NCBI GenBank assembly: GCA_002305965.1
Contig: DBRM01000078.1
Span: 1 to 36,089, forward strand
Length of the DNA: 36,089 bases
Source: Syntrophomonas sp. UBA1368
Lineage (GTDB): Bacteria > Bacillota > Syntrophomonadia > Syntrophomonadales > Syntrophomonadaceae
Direction: 5' to 3'
Below the pieces are notes generated by a model. That model was not told where the DNA came from and made no database searches. It saw only the letters and a program-made list of their open reading frames with translations. Of this stretch, positions 31,685 to 36,089 are shown piece after piece (position 1 is the first letter of the stretch; every line of letters starts with the position of its first letter). Both the position numbers and the translations under genes were made by a program.

Positions 31685-32698
31685 ATGAATCGAAAAGCAA
31701 ATAATAGAAATTTAAGGAAAAGCAGATTTAAAGTAGTTTTATTTACGTTTGCCATTGCTGCTTTGGTTTACATTACGCTGGGAAACCATCATATATTTCA
31801 GTGGGAATATAATGATAAAAACGGGTTCGATCCTTCTTTAAAAATAATACCTGGTTCGTATGGCGAAAGAATAAAACCTGTTCCATCTATTGAAACTGAT
31901 CCCTCTGGTTTGATATCTTCCAATAGGCTGTACAGTTCCAATGCGATTTTGATCCGTTTAAAAGACCATACCATCCTGATGCAAAAAAACAGCGAAGAAA
32001 AAATTTACCCTGCTTCTTTGACCAAGATGATGACGGCCATTGTTGCGATAGAAAATCTGCCTGACCTGCAGGAACAAATCAAACTTACCCGTTCTGCGTT
32101 TCAGGGACTGTACGAAGCGGATGCATCAATGGCAGGTTTCCTGCCGGGCGAGCAGGTCAGGGCAATCGATCTGTTATACGGGGTAATGCTGCCCAGCGGA
32201 GCGGAGAGTTGTGTTGCACTTGCTGATCATATAGCAGGGTCGGAACAGAATTTTACAGGAATAATGAATCAAAAGGCGGCAGACCTGGGTATGGTCAATA
32301 CCCATTTTGAAAATGCCACCGGACTTCACAATGAAGACCATTACACAACAGTCAAAGATTTGGCAATTCTTCTGAGCTATGCTTTGCAAAATGACACTTT
32401 CCGGGAGCTGTTTACTTCACTCCGTCACTCAACACAGCCTACCAATATGCATCCTGATGGGATAACCTTTTACAGCACCATATTCGAAGAGCTCAGTAAT
32501 CAAAATATTACCGGCGGGGAAATTCTTGGAGGGAAAACCGGGTATACCAATGAGGCCGGACTATGTCTTGCCAGTCTTGCCGAAGTGGGCAGGCAGGAAT
32601 ATATTCTGGTTACAGCTGGTGCCAAAGGAGATCACGAATCCCAACAATACAATTTTATTGATGCATTGACAGTGTACAACAGCTTAAGCAAAGAATAA
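31685..32698 (+). CDS. D-alanyl-D-alanine carboxypeptidase (S11 penicillin-binding protein, VanY-D/DacA-like)
   Basis: 337 residues with an N-terminal membrane anchor (about 15-34) and no cleavage site evident. Active-site motifs are SLTK (SxxK serine and lysine) near residue 112 and KTGYTNEAG. The usual SxN triad motif reads SGAES, with Ala in place of Asn. It trims the terminal D-Ala from peptidoglycan stem peptides. VanD-type loci carry a penicillin-binding-protein-type VanY under VanRS control; here the same trio occurs without vanH, ligase or vanX, so a cell-wall homeostasis role is more likely than resistance. Confidence 0.92.
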   Translation: MNRKANNRNLRKSRFKVVLFTFAIAALVYITLGNHHIFQWEYNDKNGFDPSLKIIPGSYGERIKPVPSIETDPSGLISSNRLYSSNAILIRLKDHTILMQKNSEEKIYPASLTKMMTAIVAIENLPDLQEQIKLTRSAFQGLYEADASMAGFLPGEQVRAIDLLYGVMLPSGAESCVALADHIAGSEQNFTGIMNQKAADLGMVNTHFENATGLHNEDHYTTVKDLAILLSYALQNDTFRELFTSLRHSTQPTNMHPDGITFYSTIFEELSNQNITGGEILGGKTGYTNEAGLCLASLAEVGRQEYILVTAGAKGDHESQQYNFIDALTVYNSLSKE

Positions 32699-32852
32699 GT
32701 TTTTCACAAGAAGCTGTATTTTGGTATCCTATTGATGAAAGGTCCTTGACTCGAGAGTTGCCTGGCGCAGACATTGATGACAAAGGAATAAACGCAAACG
32801 ATTAGTGAAAGTTTAAAATCATAAGTAAGCATTCAATCGTAAGGAGACTGAT

Positions 32853-33143
32853 ATGAATCCAAAAATCTACGAATTTGAAGCCATTATTCAGAAAGTCCCC
32901 GATTTAGACGGAGCGTATGTAGAATTTCCCTATGATTTGAAAGCGGAGTTCGGCAAAGGCAGAGTAAAGATCCACGCAGCTTTTGACGGAGAGCCTTATG
33001 GCGGGTGCATTGTGAATATGGGCGTGAGGAATACCGACGGCACGGTGTGCTGCATCATAGGTTTACGCAAGGACATTCGTGCGAAGATCGGCAAACAGCC
33101 GGGCGACAGTGTGCATGTTACCATAAAGGAGCGTGAAAAATAA
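32853..33143 (+). CDS. DUF1905 domain protein
   Basis: 96 residues after TAAGGAG. The whole protein matches the DUF1905 pattern as I recall it: FEAIIQKVPDLDGAYVEFP at the start and GCIVNMG...IIGLRKDIRAKIGKQPGDSVHVTI at the end, a small beta-barrel fold. Function unknown. It overlaps the next gene by one base (TAATG), so the pair is translationally coupled; DUF1905 and YdeI/DUF1801-type domains often travel together. Confidence 0.85.
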   Translation: MNPKIYEFEAIIQKVPDLDGAYVEFPYDLKAEFGKGRVKIHAAFDGEPYGGCIVNMGVRNTDGTVCCIIGLRKDIRAKIGKQPGDSVHVTIKEREK

Positions 33144-33553
33144 TGTGGCAATGCCCAAAATGCGGACGTGAGTTCAAGAACCAGGGACAGGACTACTTCT
33201 GTGGTGAGCCGCCGAAAACCATTGACGCATATATTGCAGCACAACCAGAGAATGTTCAGCCGCTGTTGATTCAGGTCCGGGATACGATCCGAGCCGCACT
33301 CCCTGAAGCGGAGGAGCGCATCTCGTGGAGTATGCCCACTTACTGGAAAAAGCATAACATCATCCATTTCGCAGCCTTTAAAAAGCACATCGGGTTGTAC
33401 CCTGGCCCGAAAGCTATTGAGAATTTCGCGGACAGACTCACGGAGTATAAGACAAGCAAAGGCGCCGTGCAGTTGCCATACAGTAAACCGCTGCCGTTCC
33501 CGCTGATCGCCGAAATCGCTAAATGGTGCTATGAAACAGGGAATCACCACTGA
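33143..33553 (+). CDS. DUF1801 (YdhG-like) protein with N-terminal zinc ribbon
   Basis: 136 residues. It begins with a zinc-ribbon-like CPKCGREF...YFC. The DUF1801 core then follows (IDAYIAAQPENVQPLL, RDTIRAALPEAEERISWSMPTYW, IGLYPGPKAIE). This domain has a frataxin-like fold in family members such as YdhG, but no function is firmly established. The coding region is about 55 % G+C in the stretch I counted, higher than its neighbours. Confidence 0.85.
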   Translation: MWQCPKCGREFKNQGQDYFCGEPPKTIDAYIAAQPENVQPLLIQVRDTIRAALPEAEERISWSMPTYWKKHNIIHFAAFKKHIGLYPGPKAIENFADRLTEYKTSKGAVQLPYSKPLPFPLIAEIAKWCYETGNHH

Positions 33554-33566
33554 CAGGAGGAAATGA

Positions 33567-34094
33567 ATGCCAAAAGCCCGAAAGATGCTAAACGACTGGG
33601 ATGCACCGTATATTCAGTCTCTTGTAAGATTAATTGAAACCCAGAGTAAATCAACGCTTGCACATTGGGCCATCAATTATTCAGAGCATGTTCTGTTGCC
33701 GCTATGGAGCAAACACTGCCCGGATGATTTGCGACCGCACAAAGCAATTCATGCAGCCCGGGAGTGGTTATCGGGAGAAATAAAGCTGCCGGAAGCCAAA
33801 AAGGCAATTCTTGAGTGCCATGAGGCTGCCCGGGAAGCGGAAGGGAATCCTGCTGCGCAAGCTGCAGCAAGAGCGATAGGTCAGTCTGCGTCGACGATCC
33901 ACTCAGCCGGACACTGTATAGGACTCGCGCTATATGGTGCATTGGCGGTTGCCTATGATACCCTCGGAACGAGGGCGGCCTGGGAACAGTTGGAGCAATA
34001 TGCTGGGGAGGAGTGCGGTCGTATGCTTGACGCACTGCGTGCCGTGGCGGTTGAAGACGAACAGAATCCGGCAAGGATCAGCTGGAAATGCTGA
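33567..34094 (+). CDS. Imm-5-like putative immunity protein
   Basis: 175 residues from ATG 33567 after AGGAGG. It is helical, with WAINYSEHVLLPLW, AARAIGQSASTIHSAGHCIGLALYGALAVAYD and a C-terminal ISWKC, which fits the Imm-5-like family usually named 'putative immunity protein'. No toxin gene is adjacent, so a true immunity role is unproven. It lies 13 nt after the DUF1801 gene, probably in the same transcript. Confidence 0.7.
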   Translation: MPKARKMLNDWDAPYIQSLVRLIETQSKSTLAHWAINYSEHVLLPLWSKHCPDDLRPHKAIHAAREWLSGEIKLPEAKKAILECHEAAREAEGNPAAQAAARAIGQSASTIHSAGHCIGLALYGALAVAYDTLGTRAAWEQLEQYAGEECGRMLDALRAVAVEDEQNPARISWKC

Positions 34095-34176
34095 AGATGC
34101 TGCGAAATTTAACAGCTGTTAATTAAAGATAAAAGATATTTAGTATGTTGAAGATGATGTAAAATAAGGGCATCTG

Positions 34177-34833
34177 TTGCCGTTAAGGAGGGCAGGAATT
34201 ATAAAGAAAGCTGCTGATTCATATAACAGGTTTTATTCAGCTATGAATTTTGACAGAGCTGGGTTGTTCGCGTTGATAAAAGGCAAATACAGCAGTGACA
34301 CTGTATTATATCCCGGATGCTCTGTTCACATCACGCCTTCCTTCTATTTTCAGCATGTTGTTTATGTTGATATGAGTGAAACGGCCAAGGAGTATTTTCA
34401 AAACACAAAAAATATAACAGACATTATCAACAACAATAAAAAATACAGACAGTCAGCGTATATTCAGTTTATTCACAGCGACTATATGAAAGAACTTCCA
34501 ATAAGAGAAAACAATTATGATTTGCTGCTGGCAATTTATGCAGGAGGAATAACACGATCCTGCAAGAAATATATAAAGCCCGGAGGAATTATAGTATCAA
34601 ACAATCACCTAAGCGATGCCAAGGAAGCATTAGCGGACTCATCTCTCACTTTGGAAGCACTGATTCGCCGAAAAGGCAAAAAATATCAGATTGAAGAGAA
34701 GACAGGAGAAAAGCTGCTCCAGATGTTGCAGGATTATAGTATGCCATCAAATAATCTGCGGAATTCACGCAGCGGAATGGAATATGTTGATAATGAAAAT
34801 TATTATGTGCTGAGAAAGAGAGCCCGGTCTTAA
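34177..34833 (+). CDS. Methyltransferase-like Rossmann-fold protein, function unknown
   Basis: Up to 218 residues. The segment TVLYPGCSVHITPSFYF followed by VVYVDMSE looks like the SAM-binding glycine loop and acidic end of strand 2 in class I methyltransferases. YDLLLAIYAGGITRSCKKYIKPGGIIVSNN resembles later strands. The canonical GxGxG is absent, so activity is doubtful. The start is uncertain: TTG 34177 has AAGGG 6 nt upstream, but the best ribosome site (AAGGAGG, 34184-34190) lies downstream of it and would favour ATT 34198 or ATG 34243. A+T-rich compared with the gene before it. Confidence 0.6.
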   Translation: MPLRRAGIIKKAADSYNRFYSAMNFDRAGLFALIKGKYSSDTVLYPGCSVHITPSFYFQHVVYVDMSETAKEYFQNTKNITDIINNNKKYRQSAYIQFIHSDYMKELPIRENNYDLLLAIYAGGITRSCKKYIKPGGIIVSNNHLSDAKEALADSSLTLEALIRRKGKKYQIEEKTGEKLLQMLQDYSMPSNNLRNSRSGMEYVDNENYYVLRKRARS

Positions 34834-34973
34834 ATTCCTCTCAGCAGCAGTAACCCAAAGGAAAATGCTGAAGAATACCTTCAGTTATAATAGATTTATA
34901 AAATCCCTTCCGCCCGAAATATGCTCACGAACAGAATGTAGATGAAAATATACTATATTTGAGGTAAAGCACG

Positions 34974-35339
34974 ATGGACAAATTTACTGAAGAAGAATTG
35001 GAAAGAGCTCTGCAAATCATCTCTTCAGCGATCAGCAATTGTGAAAAAGTACAGCCAAAATTTGCAGAGGGCACCTCTCATCATACACTCCTTAAGAACA
35101 GGATCAAAGCTTTTTACATTACCAAATCTCTGATAAAAGATGAAAACGTAATGGACAGATATACAAAGGATGAATTGAAAGAAGCACTGCGGCCGGTATC
35201 TTCAATTATCAGCAAATGTGAAAAAGCTCGGCAAAAATTTGCGGAGGGTACCCCACATCACACCCGCTTCAAAAACATAATAAAAGCAATGGATATCTCA
35301 AAATCACTGATAACAGATGAAATTGGCAAAAGAGGCTAA
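34974..35339 (+). CDS. Small protein of two tandem repeats, function unknown
   Basis: 121 residues made of two homologous units of about 55 residues. Each unit begins with [FY]T-[EK][ED]EL--AL and continues S-I-CEK---KFAEGT-HHT---N-IKA and I-KSLI-DE. The duplication is also visible in the DNA. Each unit is predicted helical and conserves one Cys and a His-His pair. A weak GAGG lies 9 nt before ATG 34974. No family recognised. Confidence 0.65.
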   Translation: MDKFTEEELERALQIISSAISNCEKVQPKFAEGTSHHTLLKNRIKAFYITKSLIKDENVMDRYTKDELKEALRPVSSIISKCEKARQKFAEGTPHHTRFKNIIKAMDISKSLITDEIGKRG

Positions 35340-35344
35340 ATGCT

Positions 35345-35376
35345 CAGTCTGGGGCTGTGAGCCAAACCCAGAACTG
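35345..35376 (+). repeat. Inverted repeat before the last gene
   Basis: CAGT-CTGGG (35345-35353) pairs with CCCAG-A-ACTG (35367-35376) with one bulged A; a smaller GGCT/AGCC hairpin can form inside it. No T-run follows, so it is not an obvious terminator. Confidence 0.4.
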
Positions 35377-35404
35377 GCAATGATATGGGGGAGAGAGAAG
35401 TTCC

Positions 35405-36040
35405 ATGAAAAAAAACAGTACGTTTGCAAAGACGATCCTGCCCAATTTATTTGAATCTCTGGCTGCAGTGTATGGAAATGAAACTGGCATCAAGATTTTT
35501 AACGCAGCGAAAAGCATACTTGCAGGCGAACTGGCAGAAGTGAATGACCGGGGCAATAAGATAATCGGCAGGCATCTTCGCCGTAATATTCTGCCGGGTT
35601 ATGCCTGTTACCGGGCAATGCTGGATGCGGGAATCAGCAGTTCTGAAGCTGTGGAATTTGTCAGGGATGAGCTGTGCAGAAGTGTGGAGCCTAGGGCAAG
35701 ATTTTATAAGAAGCTGGGTTCAAAGAGTTATATTTTTGGGATAATTCGCATTCTCGCCCGACCTGTGCTGAAATACGGCTTCCCTAGACAAGGATGGACG
35801 ATTGTCATGCTTGAAAATAATAAGGAAAGGGTGCGTTTTGACATGACAAGCTGCCTTTACCTGGAAGAATTGCATAAACGCGGTGCGTCTGAGCTTTGCC
35901 CGGCCTTCTGTTTTACAGATGAAGTCATTTACAAGCCGCTAGCTCCGGCAGTAGTTTTCAAGCGCAAGGATACACTGGCACAAAAGGGAACCAGGTGTGA
36001 TTACTGTTTCGAAAAAGGAATCGGAAAAAAACGCGGATAA
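35405..36040 (+). CDS. L-2-amino-thiazoline-4-carboxylic acid hydrolase-like protein
   Basis: 211 residues after GGAGAGAGAAG. The central FDMTSCLYLEEL...ELCPAFCFTDEVIYKPLAP and the C-terminal F-R--TLA-KGTRCDYCFEK resemble the ATC-hydrolase family (PF14196), a broad group where only a few members hydrolyse thiazoline carboxylate to cysteine. Four cysteines in the C-terminal half are family-like. The real substrate is uncertain. It is the last complete gene; the final 49 nt of the window hold nothing I can call. Confidence 0.65.
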   Translation: MKKNSTFAKTILPNLFESLAAVYGNETGIKIFNAAKSILAGELAEVNDRGNKIIGRHLRRNILPGYACYRAMLDAGISSSEAVEFVRDELCRSVEPRARFYKKLGSKSYIFGIIRILARPVLKYGFPRQGWTIVMLENNKERVRFDMTSCLYLEELHKRGASELCPAFCFTDEVIYKPLAPAVVFKRKDTLAQKGTRCDYCFEKGIGKKRG

Positions 36041-36089
36041 TCCAGCAGGGGTATTACTTTGGAAACGCCGTATACCGAACGGTACGTAC

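Noticed and set aside
1..36089. CRISPR arrays, insertion sequences or prophage genes
   Set aside because: No regularly spaced repeats, transposase, integrase or phage structural motifs were seen on either strand.

Overview
The window looks like a chromosomal segment of an anaerobic, spore-former-type member of the Bacillota (Clostridia). The grounds are strong AGGAGG ribosome sites, TTG/GTG starts, the tig-clpP-clpX block, a VanRS-like pair, a membrane pyrophosphatase, several acyl-CoA dehydrogenases and two in-frame UGA codons read as selenocysteine. The genus cannot be fixed from the sequence. A syntrophic or Peptococcales-like anaerobe would fit. No CRISPR array, transposase, IS or rRNA was seen.

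Region 1 (1-1526, +) is the most unusual part. It holds the tail of an unseen gene, then two consecutive genes that are open only if a TGA is read as Sec: a small cytoplasmic thioredoxin-fold protein with a UAGC motif, and a membrane-anchored thioredoxin with UPAC at the CxxC position. A CcdA-type membrane electron carrier follows. Each TGA is directly followed by a hairpin suitable as a bacterial SECIS. Together they look like a transmembrane selenol/disulfide relay. A large dCache-HAMP-PAS-GGDEF-HD-GYP protein (1707-4244) follows; its last codons are a terminator hairpin shared with the convergent operon.

Region 2 (4257-14040, -) is a catabolic operon: livKHMGF ABC uptake, a CoA-transferase, an acyl-CoA dehydrogenase and a MaoC hydratase. 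A near-consensus sigma-54 promoter (12021-12036) precedes livK, and a CBS-CBS-PAS-AAA+-Fis activator gene lies just upstream, so the region reads as an inducible organic-acid or amino-acid-derived acid uptake and activation module. A tRNA-Pro(UGG) with its own promoter and terminator separates it from Region 3 (14657-19132, +). That region is a second acyl-CoA module: acyl-CoA dehydrogenase, CoA-transferase, XRE regulator, a further acyl-CoA dehydrogenase and a 2[4Fe-4S] ferredoxin.

Region 4 (19136-29580) contains an L,D-transpeptidase (-), a roughly 430-bp intergenic stretch with opposing promoters, a putative small RNA and an attenuator-like hairpin, then a divergent membrane pyrophosphatase, a 966-residue SEC-C protein of unknown function, and tig-clpP-clpX. 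Region 5 (29670-32698) is a VanR/VanS-like two-component system plus a D-Ala-D-Ala carboxypeptidase. Two nearly identical operators precede the regulator and the carboxypeptidase genes, and the carboxypeptidase ribosome site is buried in a long hairpin. Region 6 (32853-36040) is an accessory tail of small genes (DUF1905, DUF1801, Imm-5-like, methyltransferase-like, a tandem-repeat protein, an ATC-hydrolase-like protein) with visibly uneven base composition.
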